Assembly: GCA_016710065.1 (NCBI GenBank)
Contig: JADJLP010000010.1
Location: 1-64,000 of the forward strand
Length of the DNA stretch: 64,000 nucleotides
From: Candidatus Ideonella esbjergensis
GTDB lineage: Bacteria; Pseudomonadota; Gammaproteobacteria; Burkholderiales; Burkholderiaceae_C
Reading direction: 5' to 3'
Part shown: positions 29,195-37,436 of the stretch, one piece after another
Numbering within the stretch: position 1 is the stretch's first letter
Layout of the letters: every line of letters begins with the position of its first letter
Made by a program: the position numbers and the translations under genes
The notes under the pieces: generated by a model
What the model saw: the letters and a program-made list of their open reading frames with translations, nothing else
Databases searched by the model: none
What the model was told of the DNA's origin: nothing

Positions 29195-29812
29195 CTACCA
29201 GCCCGACGTGAGGCAACGAGACAGGTCTGTGAATCGCTTGGCGCGCTTGTCGTAGGGTGTGCGCAGATTGATGCAGGCCCCGTCGTCCTCGACGTCTCCC
29301 TCGAATTCCAGAACCGCCCCAGAGTCGCTCTCGACCGTGCATCTTGCGATGCAGTTCATGCCGTTCGACTCGTTGGCTTGCATCTGCTTCTCGGCGATCG
29401 CATCCTCCAGGCGGCTGCGTTCGCCCTTGGTCAGGAACGCAAAGCTCGGGTCGTCGGATTCGTCGAGCGGCTCGGAATGCTTCAGAAGTTGCTGGAATCG
29501 CTCGGCCGTTACGGCCCCTTCGATCAAGTAGACGAGTTCGGATGCCGGGGAGTTGTACCGGGCATGTTCCTCGACGCTGACGATTGGCGCATAGCGGGTG
29601 AAAGACCATTCGCTGCCCGGCCGCCAGTGCTCCGGGACGTCCAGTGCATCTGCCAGATCATGGGCGGGGATGGCGCTGAACTGCGGTGCTCGTCGGCGTA
29701 CATCCTTGTCCACGGCGTCCCGTCGCTCTCCCGGCGGGAGGGCCAGCAGAGTTTGCAGGCCGGGGACGTCGGCAGCCCCATTACTGGTCTTTGGCCGCTT
29801 GCTGGAGGACAT
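29195..29812 (-). CDS. Hypothetical protein, 205 residues, divergent from abiEi
   Basis: Start MSSSKRPKTSNGAAD at 29812, preceded by GGGAG; an earlier in-frame ATG at 29878 would reach into the operator region. The protein is acidic with a hydrophilic N-terminus; the C-terminal half reads as beta strands (MNCIARCTVESDSG, VLEFEGDVEDDGACIN). No known motif. It shares its 5' region with abiEi, so it may be under the same control. Confidence 0.6.
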   Translation of the reverse strand: MSSSKRPKTSNGAADVPGLQTLLALPPGERRDAVDKDVRRRAPQFSAIPAHDLADALDVPEHWRPGSEWSFTRYAPIVSVEEHARYNSPASELVYLIEGAVTAERFQQLLKHSEPLDESDDPSFAFLTKGERSRLEDAIAEKQMQANESNGMNCIARCTVESDSGAVLEFEGDVEDDGACINLRTPYDKRAKRFTDLSRCLTSGW

Positions 29813-29879
29813 GGTCGGTGCACTCCCTTCGAAGGTGTCGTGACGGGGTTTGGGTCGACAGATCTGATCCGAAGTCAAT

Positions 29880-29895
29880 TTTGCTGTGCAGCAAA
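29880..29895. promoter_or_regulatory. Palindromic operator 1 in the abiE promoter region
   Basis: TTTGCTG-TG-CAGCAAA, a 7-base inverted repeat with a 2-base centre. It shares the GCTGTRCAGC core with operator 2. AbiEi antitoxins are known to repress their own promoter by binding inverted repeats, so it is a likely AbiEi site. Confidence 0.6.
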
Positions 29896-29932
29896 TATTG
29901 CCTTCTCGCGGAATATTCTATACAGTTCCTTC

Positions 29933-29950
29933 ATTCGCTGTACAGCGAAT
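29933..29950. promoter_or_regulatory. Palindromic operator 2 in the abiE promoter region
   Basis: ATTCGCTG-TA-CAGCGAAT, a perfect 8-base inverted repeat, 54 bases centre to centre from operator 1 (about five helical turns) and 19 bases before the abiEi start codon. The two sites share the same core and are placed to repress both abiEi and the divergent unknown gene. Confidence 0.65.
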
Positions 29951-29968
29951 AACCCATGAGGCACGGTC

Positions 29969-31060
29969 GTGAACACACCTGAAGTCGAGAGCGCGTTGAT
30001 CGCCGAACTCCTGGAAGCCCTGCGGGCCCTCCCGGACGTGACGGCCGATCTCGCGTGCCAGGGCGACTCTGGCGGGCAGGCCGCAGTGAACGACGTGTCG
30101 GTCTCGATGCAGGTTGCCGGGCGTCCCTTGGCACTGCTGGTCGGGATCCGAAAGGCGCTCTATCCGCGGGATGTCCGGCAGGCACTTTGGCAGATCCGGG
30201 ATGCAGCGTCGCGGCGCACTGGCGATGCCGGCGCAGAAGGCGCCGTGCCGCTGCTCGCGGCCGAATCGATCTCTCCGGGCGCCAAGGACCTGCTGAAAGC
30301 GGAGCGGGTCGGTTATTTCGACGCCGGGGGCAGCCTGTACCTCCCGGCACCGGGGGCGCTCTTCTTCGTGGACAAGCCACCCTCGAAGTCGACCTCCCGG
30401 GCCATCCGTTCGCTGTTTTCCGGGCGTCGCGCTCACGTGTTGCATGGCCTGCTGATGCGCCGCGAGGATTGGCTGGGTGTGACCGAGCTGGCCGAGGACG
30501 TCTCGGCATCCCCGTCGACCGTGTCGATGGTCTTGACCGAACTGGAACGACTCGACTGGCTGGATTCACGGGGGCAGGGGCCGAGCAAGCAACGGCGCGT
30601 GAGTCAGCCTGCTGCACTGCTGGATGCCTGGGCCACGAGCCTGCGGCAGCAACCGGCTGAGGCGGTGCGCAGGTTCTTCGTTCCTTCCATGAAGGTCGAC
30701 GCCCTGGCCGCAGGACTCGACGGTGTGTGTTCTTCGCATGGGATCGACTATGCGGTCACCCACGAAGCGGCTGCCCAGCGCTACGCCCCTTTTCTGTCGA
30801 ACGTCTCGCAGGTTCGCATCCGCTTGCCGGCCGGTTCCGCCACCGAGGCTGCGCTGGGTGAGTTGGGCGCCCGCCCCGTCAGCGAGGGCGCGAATCTGGT
30901 GGTCATCGACGCCAAGTCGCCGGTGGATCTGCTGTTCAGGCAGCGGGTGGACGGTGTCTGGCTGGCCAGCCCGATCCAGACCTATCTGGACCTGGTGCGC
31001 GCCGAGGGTCGCGCCAAGGAGTTGGCTGAGCACCTGCGCAGGGAAAGGATCGGCTTCTGA
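29969..31060 (+). CDS. AbiEi-type antitoxin, type IV toxin-antitoxin
   Basis: 363 residues. The central region (about 155-205) is a winged helix (DWLGVTELAEDVSASPSTVS, then LTELERLDWLDSRG), which would bind the palindromes upstream; the C-terminal part contains a nucleotidyltransferase-related region with VVIDAKSPVDLLFRQ. This architecture, and the adjoining nucleotidyltransferase-like partner, fit the AbiEi family, which neutralises the toxin indirectly and autorepresses. It ends TGATG, overlapping the toxin start by one base. Longer than classical AbiEi (about 200-270 residues), so the assignment is at family level. Confidence 0.72.
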   Translation: MNTPEVESALIAELLEALRALPDVTADLACQGDSGGQAAVNDVSVSMQVAGRPLALLVGIRKALYPRDVRQALWQIRDAASRRTGDAGAEGAVPLLAAESISPGAKDLLKAERVGYFDAGGSLYLPAPGALFFVDKPPSKSTSRAIRSLFSGRRAHVLHGLLMRREDWLGVTELAEDVSASPSTVSMVLTELERLDWLDSRGQGPSKQRRVSQPAALLDAWATSLRQQPAEAVRRFFVPSMKVDALAAGLDGVCSSHGIDYAVTHEAAAQRYAPFLSNVSQVRIRLPAGSATEAALGELGARPVSEGANLVVIDAKSPVDLLFRQRVDGVWLASPIQTYLDLVRAEGRAKELAEHLRRERIGF

Positions 31061-31956
31061 TGGTCAAACCTTCGCACTTCGGCGGATACAGCGATGCCTA
31101 CACCGTGGACTGCGAGCGTGTCCTCGTCACGCTGTTGCGCGGGCTCGGGCCATGGAAGGAGTCGGTCTTCCTGGTCGGAGGTCTGACGCCGCGCTATCTG
31201 GTGCCCCAGCGTCCACCCGACGTGCCTGCGCACGCCGGCACGCTGGATGTCGACATCGTCATCGATCTGCAGCTCCTGGCCGACACCGACGCGTACCACT
31301 CGCTGGAGGACAACCTGAAGCGCATGGGCTTCGAGCGCGCTGTCAACGAACAGGGGTTGAAGCTTTCGTGGCGATGGCAGACGCGCACCGAGCACGGGGC
31401 GCTGATGGTGCTGGAGCTCCTTGCCGATGCGCCCCAGATCGCCGGGGGCCGGGTGCAGCCGTTGCCGACGGAAGGCACGATCTCGGCGCTCAACATTCCG
31501 CACTCGTCCATCGTTTTCGACCTGCATCAGGTCACCGAGATCCGTGCGGAGCTGCTGGGCGAGAACGGGATGGCCACCGAACGCGTCAAGCATGCGGACA
31601 TCGTCAGCTTCACCTGCCTGAAGGCCTTCGCGTTCGACCAGCGCTTCGAGCGCAAGGACGCCCATGACCTGGTCTATTGCATCGAGCATGCCCCAGACGG
31701 GCTCGGTGCCGTCGTCGCAGCCTTTGGCCGTGCGATGGCCGGCTCGCATTCAGCCGTCATCCGGGAGGGACTCGATGTCCTCAGGCGCCGATTCGCCAAT
31801 GACGAGGCGACCGAGGGCTACCGCAAGGACGGGCCGGTTTCGGTGGCCAAGTTCGAGCTTGGTGAAGGGCCGGACGCCGAACTGCGCGAGGCCAGGGTGC
31901 TCCGGCAGCGCCAGGCCAGTGACCTCATCGACCGGCTGCTCGCCGGCATCGGGTAG
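31060..31956 (+). CDS. AbiEii-type nucleotidyltransferase toxin
   Basis: 298 residues. The nucleotidyltransferase signature is visible: FLVGGLTPRYL with the GG motif near residue 40, then LDVDIVIDLQL (Asp-x-Asp, near 65). AbiEii toxins are nucleotidyltransferases that block growth, in studied members by modifying tRNA acceptor ends. The DLVYCIEHAPDG segment and the helical C-terminus agree with the AbiEii/AbiGii family. Start overlaps the antitoxin stop (TGATG), giving coupled expression with the antitoxin first. Confidence 0.75.
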   Translation: MVKPSHFGGYSDAYTVDCERVLVTLLRGLGPWKESVFLVGGLTPRYLVPQRPPDVPAHAGTLDVDIVIDLQLLADTDAYHSLEDNLKRMGFERAVNEQGLKLSWRWQTRTEHGALMVLELLADAPQIAGGRVQPLPTEGTISALNIPHSSIVFDLHQVTEIRAELLGENGMATERVKHADIVSFTCLKAFAFDQRFERKDAHDLVYCIEHAPDGLGAVVAAFGRAMAGSHSAVIREGLDVLRRRFANDEATEGYRKDGPVSVAKFELGEGPDAELREARVLRQRQASDLIDRLLAGIG

Positions 31957-32253
31957 CCGACATGTCGATCGAGTGCCTCTCCATGCGCGATGCCCCGACC
32001 GCGGCTCGATCCGAACTGTTCGCGTGCCGGCCTGGGCCTGCCCGCACATCTTCGGCGATTGTCCGTCGATTGGTGTCAGCAGGCTCATCTGGTGAGCTTG
32101 TTGCCGGTCACTATTCAAGGTTGACTACCAAAGGAATAGGAGAGGCGACGACATGAGCCGGTTATCACTTCACTTCGCCGGAGCTGGCTCGCCTGGTGGT
32201 CGCGGTATTCAATCGGCATGCCGCCTCGGCGGCTTTCAGGGCATCTTCTGACC
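31957..32253. other. Interval before the sigma-54 activator gene, no confident gene
   Basis: About 300 bases. A 64-codon open frame at 31962 has no recognisable features and no good ribosome-binding site; I leave it out. No clear promoter hexamers for the activator gene were found. Confidence 0.4.
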
Positions 32254-33903
32254 ATGCGCCGCCGAGTCCTGATCTCCTGGATAGCTGTCAACAACGATCC
32301 CTTCGAGCGAGACCGGACCGGAAACGCGTTCCGCCTCGTTGAGGGCTCACCGGTTCCCGGGCCCACCCTGACGTTGTTGTTCGATGCTGATTCGCCCTAT
32401 GCCGGGAGCATCGCCGATGTCGTGCTGCTTCACAGCCAGCCCCCTGAAGGGCAAGAGACCCGTCAGTCACGCGCCTTCCAGCAAACGGTAGAAGAACTGC
32501 GCCTTCGTGATCCCGGGCTGCGAATCCACTCGGAGCCTTGGGAGGGAGATGACCCTACCGATCACGTTCAGCTCTTCGACTTCCTGAGGGAGAAGCTGCC
32601 GACGATGCGGAGAAAGTTTGCCGACAGGGAACTGATCCTTCATGTCAGCCCCGGCACGCCTTCCATGCAAACTGTGCTCGTGCTGATGGGCGAGACCGGT
32701 TTCATCGATCCCCCCTTCGTGCTCGTCAAGTCGTACCGGAAAGAGGAGCGCAACGGCCGTCCCGCAGTCGTGCCCGTCCAACTCGGTATCGACAGCTACT
32801 ACAAGGCTTATCGCGCTGCCCGGCCCTCGGAGGTGTCGTCGGAAGACGCGGCGGTCGTCTGGGATCCCGCGCGGTTCAAGTCCAGTCGCATGCGTGAGAT
32901 CTTCGATGAAGCTCGCCGATTTGCTCAGTTGAATGTGCCAGTGCTCCTTTTGGGCGAGCGCGGCACAGGCAAGACGACGCTGGCGGGCTGGATTCGTTCT
33001 CACAGTCCCTATCGAGTGCCGGATCGAGACGGGCATTGGCCAGCGGTTGCGTGTGGTCAGTACAACCCCGAGACGATGCGTGCCGAGTTGTTCGGCTACA
33101 AGCGAGGATCCTTCACTGGTGCACTCAAGGACCACGAAGGACTTCTCGCGGTGGCCCACAAGGACACGCTGTTCCTCGACGAGATCGGCGACGTCGGACG
33201 AGACCTCCAGCGCCTGCTGATCAAGGCTGTCGAGGAAAAGCGCTACATGCGTCTTGGTGACGACCGGCAGCTGACGAGTGACTTCAGGCTGATCTCGGCG
33301 ACCAACCTTCCCGACGAAAAACTCCGCGAGCGACTCGATCCAGACTTCTTCGACCGCATCAGCATGCTGACACTGCGGATGCCGCCGTTGCGCGAGATTC
33401 CGGAAGAGATCTCATGGCTCTGGGAAATGGTGTTTGCGCAGGCGGCGCATCGGGCTGGCAGTGGCCGTGTTCGACTTCCAGCCAGCGCACACCGGGCGAT
33501 CGTCGACCAACTATCGAGGCATCCGCTTCCCGGCAACCTGCGGGACTTGTTCCGTGTGGCGTACCGAACCATCGCCGCCAGAGTCGATCAGCACTCACCG
33601 CTCTCAGCCGCCGACGCGTCGGAGTACGGACTTGCGGGTGTGGAAGGGCCTCCCTCCGAGATTGGCGCCGACGCGCTGCCCAAGGCCGTGGCACTTGCCT
33701 TCGCCGAATCGACAAGTCTGGAACCCCTCGTCGCATCGGGCGAGTCGATCAATACGAAGGCGGTCGAGAGAGCTTTCAAGGCCTACCTGGCTGAAGAGAT
33801 CCGCAGGATCGCCAAGAAGCGCGGGGTCTCCTCTGAATCCCTCTGCGATGTCACGGATCGTGCCTTGAGGGAGTGGGCAGCCACCCGGGAGGGGAAAAAA
33901 TGA
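32254..33903 (+). CDS. CARF-like/sigma-54 activator (RtcR-type regulator)
   Basis: 549 residues. The N-terminal 170 residues form a Rossmann-like sensor with RRRVLISWIAVNNDPFERD and HVSPGTPSMQTVLVL, which I read as a CARF domain as in RtcR, the regulator of RNA-repair genes. The AAA+ domain follows with Walker A GERGTGKT (about 234), the sigma-54 contact loop GSFTGA (about 286; family consensus GAFTGA), Walker B LFLDEIGD and the arginine-finger region. The C-terminal 60 residues are helical and could bind DNA. It stands immediately upstream of a canonical sigma-54 promoter region, so I infer that it controls the 17-kb operon that follows. The ligand is unknown; RtcR responds to RNA with 2',3'-cyclic phosphate ends. 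Confidence 0.88.
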   Translation: MRRRVLISWIAVNNDPFERDRTGNAFRLVEGSPVPGPTLTLLFDADSPYAGSIADVVLLHSQPPEGQETRQSRAFQQTVEELRLRDPGLRIHSEPWEGDDPTDHVQLFDFLREKLPTMRRKFADRELILHVSPGTPSMQTVLVLMGETGFIDPPFVLVKSYRKEERNGRPAVVPVQLGIDSYYKAYRAARPSEVSSEDAAVVWDPARFKSSRMREIFDEARRFAQLNVPVLLLGERGTGKTTLAGWIRSHSPYRVPDRDGHWPAVACGQYNPETMRAELFGYKRGSFTGALKDHEGLLAVAHKDTLFLDEIGDVGRDLQRLLIKAVEEKRYMRLGDDRQLTSDFRLISATNLPDEKLRERLDPDFFDRISMLTLRMPPLREIPEEISWLWEMVFAQAAHRAGSGRVRLPASAHRAIVDQLSRHPLPGNLRDLFRVAYRTIAARVDQHSPLSAADASEYGLAGVEGPPSEIGADALPKAVALAFAESTSLEPLVASGESINTKAVERAFKAYLAEEIRRIAKKRGVSSESLCDVTDRALREWAATREGKK

Positions 33904-33940
33904 TCCGACCGACGGAACGATTGTTCCTGCAATGGCTGTT

Positions 33941-33966
33941 ATTCAGGGCCGACAACAGGACTGAAT
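33941..33966. promoter_or_regulatory. Inverted repeat, candidate upstream activating sequence
   Basis: ATTCAG (33941-33946) and CTGAAT (33961-33966) form a 6-base inverted repeat with a 14-base spacer. Its centre lies about 115 bases upstream of the predicted start site of the sigma-54 promoter, the usual place for an activator binding site. The site is too short to be conclusive on its own. Confidence 0.5.
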
Positions 33967-33985
33967 CATGTGTGGAAAGTGATGT

Positions 33986-33998
33986 TAAGTCATTGATT
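33986..33998. promoter_or_regulatory. IHF binding site
   Basis: TAAGTCATTGATT is a full match, on this strand, to YAANNNNTTGATW, the reverse complement of the IHF consensus WATCAANNNNTTR. It lies between the inverted repeat and the -24/-12 promoter, where IHF typically bends DNA to let the activator touch sigma-54 polymerase. Confidence 0.65.
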
Positions 33999-34041
33999 TA
34001 CAAGGAGTTAATCGCCTCTCTAGGGCTGCCATGGCGAACGT

Positions 34042-34056
34042 TGGCACGCATATCGC
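34042..34056 (+). promoter_or_regulatory. Sigma-54 (-24/-12) promoter of the CoCoNuT-like operon
   Basis: TGGCACGCATATCGC. GG at 34043-34044 and GC at 34055-34056 have the obligatory 12-base spacing; the only departure from TGGCACGNNNNTTGC is TC for TT. Start of transcription is expected near 34068, and the first coding region starts at 34120. The activator gene lies immediately upstream. Confidence 0.82.
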
Positions 34057-34119
34057 ACTACTGGTTGCTGTGGAGCACGGAATCCTCCCGAGCCCGATCA
34101 ACCCAGGAGAACCAGCGAA

Positions 34120-34449
34120 ATGAACATGAATGTGACCACGAACGGCTCCGTATTCGGCAGCGCACCGGCAGTTACCCAGCACGCCTGGGCCCGGATGTGC
34201 GGGCGCCGGTTGAACGGACAGACCATCGATGCGGTGCTGAGCTATGGGCGCGTGATCCACGTACGTGGGGCGGCGATCTACGCCATCGGTCGGAAGGAGG
34301 TGGAGAGGCTTGGGCGGTCAGGCGTGGATGTAGCGGAATACGAAGGTGTGCAAGTCGTCTGCACCCCGGACAGCTCTGCAATCTTGACCGTCTACAGGAA
34401 CAGCGACTTTCGCGGGCTCAAGCCGCGCAGTGGACGGCGTTGGCATTGA
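34120..34449 (+). CDS. DUF4258 domain protein, first gene of the sigma-54 operon
   Basis: 109 residues. HAWARMCGRRLNGQTIDAVL followed by YGRVIHVRGAAIYAIGRKEVER and ILTVYRNSDFRGLKPR matches DUF4258, a small family related in fold to RelE/toxin-like nuclease proteins; I do not see an obvious catalytic set. As the first gene after the sigma-54 promoter it could be a sensor or nuclease component. The ATG is preceded by an AGGAG-like sequence (CAGGAGAAC). Confidence 0.7.
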   Translation: MNMNVTTNGSVFGSAPAVTQHAWARMCGRRLNGQTIDAVLSYGRVIHVRGAAIYAIGRKEVERLGRSGVDVAEYEGVQVVCTPDSSAILTVYRNSDFRGLKPRSGRRWH

Positions 34450-34490
34450 TGGCCTGCACGTCACACAACTTGATCCACGAGGGGTAGCGC

Positions 34491-35309
34491 ATGGGATGGG
34501 CCAAGTATCTGGAAGACATCGCCAGTCGGCATAACGGGACGTCTCTCGTGCAGAACCAGTTCCAGAAGGAGCTTGGGCGTGTGGCACGGCCCGGCAGCCC
34601 CAAGGCTCCGGGCAAGATCAAGTTGAAGAATCAAGGAGAACAACACATGTCAAAGCTCAAGGATTTCGTGGTCACGACGGCCCGTCCGTTGCCGGTCATC
34701 CTGCTGGCCGATGTCAGTGGAAGCATGGCCACGAACGGGAAGATCGATGCACTCAACGACGCGATTCAATCGATGATCGAGAGCTTCGCGGCTGAGGATC
34801 ACAGCCGCGCCGAGATCCATGTTTCGGTGATCGCGTTTGGCAAAGGTGGCGCGCGGCTCCACCAACCCTTGTTGCCCGCTGCGCAGATCAAGTGGGATCG
34901 GGTCACCGCAGCGGGCAATACGCCAATGGGTGCTGCGTTCGACCTGGTCGTGAAGATGGTCGAGGACCACGACCAGATTCCGAGCCGAGCCTATCGGCCG
35001 ACCGTCGTACTCGTATCCGACGGCCAGCCTACTGACGAATGGCGGGAACCTCTGCAGCGCATGCTCGCATCGGACCGTGCCGCCAAGGCATCCAGGTTCG
35101 TGCTGGGAATCGGAGATGACGCCGACCCGGCAATGCTGGCTGAGTTCTTGGCAGACCCCGCGGCGCGCGTGTACTCGGCGCATGAGGCCCGCCAGATCAA
35201 GAACTTCTTCCGCTGGGTCACCATGAGCGTTACCCAGCGCACACGCAGCGTGAACCCAAACAGCGTGGTGGTGGTCGATCCCATGGCCCTCGATGACTAT
35301 GACTTCTAG
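34491..35309 (+). CDS. VWA-domain protein (TerY-like)
   Basis: The VWA domain begins near residue 68: LLADVSGSM carries the DxSGS metal-ion (MIDAS) motif, with the Thr in NTPMGAAF and the Asp in VVLVSDGQP as the other metal ligands. The protein is 272 residues from ATG 34491 or 220 from ATG 34647, which has the better ribosome-binding site (AAGGAG, 10 bases); the extension could also be a separate short leader. With the phosphatase and kinase genes that follow, this is a TerY-P triad. VWA proteins of this type act as metal-dependent adaptors, often phosphorylated by the partner kinase. Confidence 0.85.
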   Translation: MGWAKYLEDIASRHNGTSLVQNQFQKELGRVARPGSPKAPGKIKLKNQGEQHMSKLKDFVVTTARPLPVILLADVSGSMATNGKIDALNDAIQSMIESFAAEDHSRAEIHVSVIAFGKGGARLHQPLLPAAQIKWDRVTAAGNTPMGAAFDLVVKMVEDHDQIPSRAYRPTVVLVSDGQPTDEWREPLQRMLASDRAAKASRFVLGIGDDADPAMLAEFLADPAARVYSAHEARQIKNFFRWVTMSVTQRTRSVNPNSVVVVDPMALDDYDF

Positions 35310-36039
35310 AAATCGGTTGGCACGCAGGAGCCGAGTCGATCACTTCGGAGCGAGTGTCGCCGGCCCGGCACACCGCGCATTGCGACGGCCAAACGAGGAC
35401 CAGTGGTTCGGTGCTTCTGGCGCCTTCGGCAGTCTGGTCGTAGTGAGCGACGGACTGGGCTCGAAGAGCCAGGCCAGGCATGGTGCCAAGAAGGCCTGCA
35501 TCGCCACGTTGCGGGCTGTCCGTGCCTGGCACAAGACTGGGACGTGTTCAATAGATGACCTCGTCGGCAGGATCGAGCCGCTCTGGCTTGAAGAGATCGC
35601 ACCGTTCGACCGCGCTGACTGTGCCGCAACTTGTTTGCTTGCGCTGGCTCATGTCGGCGGGTGGGCCTATTTGGCTGCGCTTGGCGACGGCATGGTGGCC
35701 GTTCGAGTTCAGGGAGTCATCGAGCGGGTGGAGCACCCTCGAGGATCCGGGTTTTCCAACGAGACTCAGTCCCTTGGCAGTGGTGGTGTCTGGGCTACGC
35801 GCTGCTTCGAATGCTCCGAGATTGACATCGCCGTTCTGGCATCTGACGGAGTCTCGGATGACCTCCGTTCCGATCGCCTTGCCGACTTCATCGCTTGGCT
35901 GAACGACGAATTCGCTCACCTTCAACCGGTCGCACGTTGGCGTTCGCTGCGTCGTGAGTTGACCCATTGGCCGACACCTCGACACCTCGACGACAAGACG
36001 ATTGCGGTGCTGGCTTGGCCGAGCAAGGAAGCTGAATGA
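35293..36039 (+). CDS. PP2C-type serine/threonine phosphatase
   Basis: 248 residues with PP2C motifs in order: RRPNEDQW (about 34), VVVSDGLGSKSQA (about 50, first metal-binding Asp), CAATCLLALAHV, AALGDGMVAV, DIAVLASDGVSDD (about 190) and LDDKTIAVL at the C-terminus (last metal-binding Asp). Starts 17 bases inside the VWA gene and overlaps the kinase gene by 4 bases. Expected to reverse phosphorylation by that kinase. Confidence 0.88.
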   Translation: MTMTSRNRLARRSRVDHFGASVAGPAHRALRRPNEDQWFGASGAFGSLVVVSDGLGSKSQARHGAKKACIATLRAVRAWHKTGTCSIDDLVGRIEPLWLEEIAPFDRADCAATCLLALAHVGGWAYLAALGDGMVAVRVQGVIERVEHPRGSGFSNETQSLGSGGVWATRCFECSEIDIAVLASDGVSDDLRSDRLADFIAWLNDEFAHLQPVARWRSLRRELTHWPTPRHLDDKTIAVLAWPSKEAE

Positions 36040-37436
36040 AATCCGTCCCACGGCAGGTGACCGATCTGAATGGCGCGCGTCACGTCTTGACTCGGCAAAT
36101 CGGGCGCGGCGGACAGGGCGCGGTCTTCGAGGTCAAGGGCGGCCGCCTGGCTGCCAAGATCGTCTTCGACTCCTCGGCTTCCCGCCGTGAAAAGCTCCGC
36201 AACCAGCTTACCCAGATCAAGAGATTGCCTCTGGCCGACCTCGAGATCGCGCGTCCACTCGAGATGCTGCGTGAACCCGTTCTTGGCTACTTGATGGAGT
36301 TGCTGACCGGCATGCAGCCGCTGAGCGCGCTTTGCCATCCACCCAAATCGGTCGCTTCAGTCAAGGCGTGGTATTTCGAAACCGGCGGTCTGCGTAGGCG
36401 TCTGGCGCTGTTGGCCCGCACGGCCGATGTGTTGTCCGCTCTTCATGGGAAGGGACTCGTCTACTCGGACCCCTCGCCGCACAACATCTTCGTGTCCGAG
36501 TCCAGCGATGCCATTGAAGTCAGGTTCATCGACAGCGACAACATCCACTACTCGTCGAGCGCGGGGGTTGCTACTGTTTTCACCCCTGGCTATGGAGCGC
36601 CCGAACTCATGCGATGCACATCGGGCGTGAACTCGCTCACCGATGCGCATGCCTTCGGTGTTCTGTGTTTCCAGACCTTGTCGCTCGTTCACCCGCTGAT
36701 CGGCGACTCAGTCTCGAACGGCCCGCCAGAGAGGGAGGAGCAAGCATTTGCGGGGGCTGTGCCGTGGGTCGATGATCCGAGTGATCGTTCGAACAGTTGC
36801 TCGAGCGGCATACCCCGTAGTTTGACGCTGTCTTCGAGGTTGGCTGAGATCTCACAGAGAGCCTTCGGCATCGGCCTCAATCAGCCCTTGCAGCGCCCCG
36901 GAGTTTCGGAGTGGGCGGAGAGATTGCATGCGGCTGCAGACGCAACGGTACTGTGCCCAGAATGCCAGGGCACTTACTACATGAATGCCAAGCAATGCCC
37001 GTGGTGTGACGCGCCTCGTTCTGGGTTCGCGATTGCAGAGTTCCACCTGTGGGATCCCTCGCTAGGCGAGGGCTCTGAGATCGTCTCGAAGCCGTCCGGG
37101 GATCGGCACAGGCCGGTCATTGCGGCCGCCCTGGCGATCACCGATGGGGAAACCAAGGTCATCACGCGGCGACACGTCAACGGGCACGCGGGACGGGAAG
37201 GGCAGCGACCTGTCATTGCGCTGAAGCTCGAAGGATCGCGGGTCACGGTTCAAGCCCTCGATGGAGCAACCTATCGACTTACATCGCCCACCGGGGCGCG
37301 ATCCGCTGAAGTCGGACCTAGACCCTCATCAATCCTGCTGAAGCAGGATGAAGCCTCTTGGCGTTTGCATCTCGGATCGATCGACACCCTCCACAGGGTC
37401 GTGTCCTTCACCGCGCGGAAAGCGGGTTCCAAATGA
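36036..37436 (+). CDS. Serine/threonine kinase with zinc ribbon, unusual catalytic loop
   Basis: 466 residues. Glycine loop IGRGGQGAVFEV (about 22), lysine AAKIV, an APE motif GYGAPEL. The usual HRDxxxxN is YSDPSPHNIF: Asp and Asn kept, His-Arg lost; DFG is IDSDN, keeping the Asp. It may therefore still bind ATP and metal. After the kinase domain is a zinc ribbon (CPECQGTYYMNAKQCPWC, about 308), then a beta-rich domain of about 110 residues (FHLWDPSLG, VIALKLEGSRVTVQ). This fits the TerY-P triad kinases. Overlaps the phosphatase and helicase genes by 4 bases each. Confidence 0.85.
   Translation: MKSVPRQVTDLNGARHVLTRQIGRGGQGAVFEVKGGRLAAKIVFDSSASRREKLRNQLTQIKRLPLADLEIARPLEMLREPVLGYLMELLTGMQPLSALCHPPKSVASVKAWYFETGGLRRRLALLARTADVLSALHGKGLVYSDPSPHNIFVSESSDAIEVRFIDSDNIHYSSSAGVATVFTPGYGAPELMRCTSGVNSLTDAHAFGVLCFQTLSLVHPLIGDSVSNGPPEREEQAFAGAVPWVDDPSDRSNSCSSGIPRSLTLSSRLAEISQRAFGIGLNQPLQRPGVSEWAERLHAAADATVLCPECQGTYYMNAKQCPWCDAPRSGFAIAEFHLWDPSLGEGSEIVSKPSGDRHRPVIAAALAITDGETKVITRRHVNGHAGREGQRPVIALKLEGSRVTVQALDGATYRLTSPTGARSAEVGPRPSSILLKQDEASWRLHLGSIDTLHRVVSFTARKAGSK

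Noticed and set aside
31962..32156. 64-codon plus-strand frame before the activator gene
   Set aside because: No ribosome-binding site, no motif, and not coupled to a neighbour.
33873..34487. Plus-strand 204-codon frame spanning the sigma-54 promoter
   Set aside because: It overlaps the promoter elements and the DUF4258 gene in another frame; its sequence is low in hydrophobic residues and without motifs.
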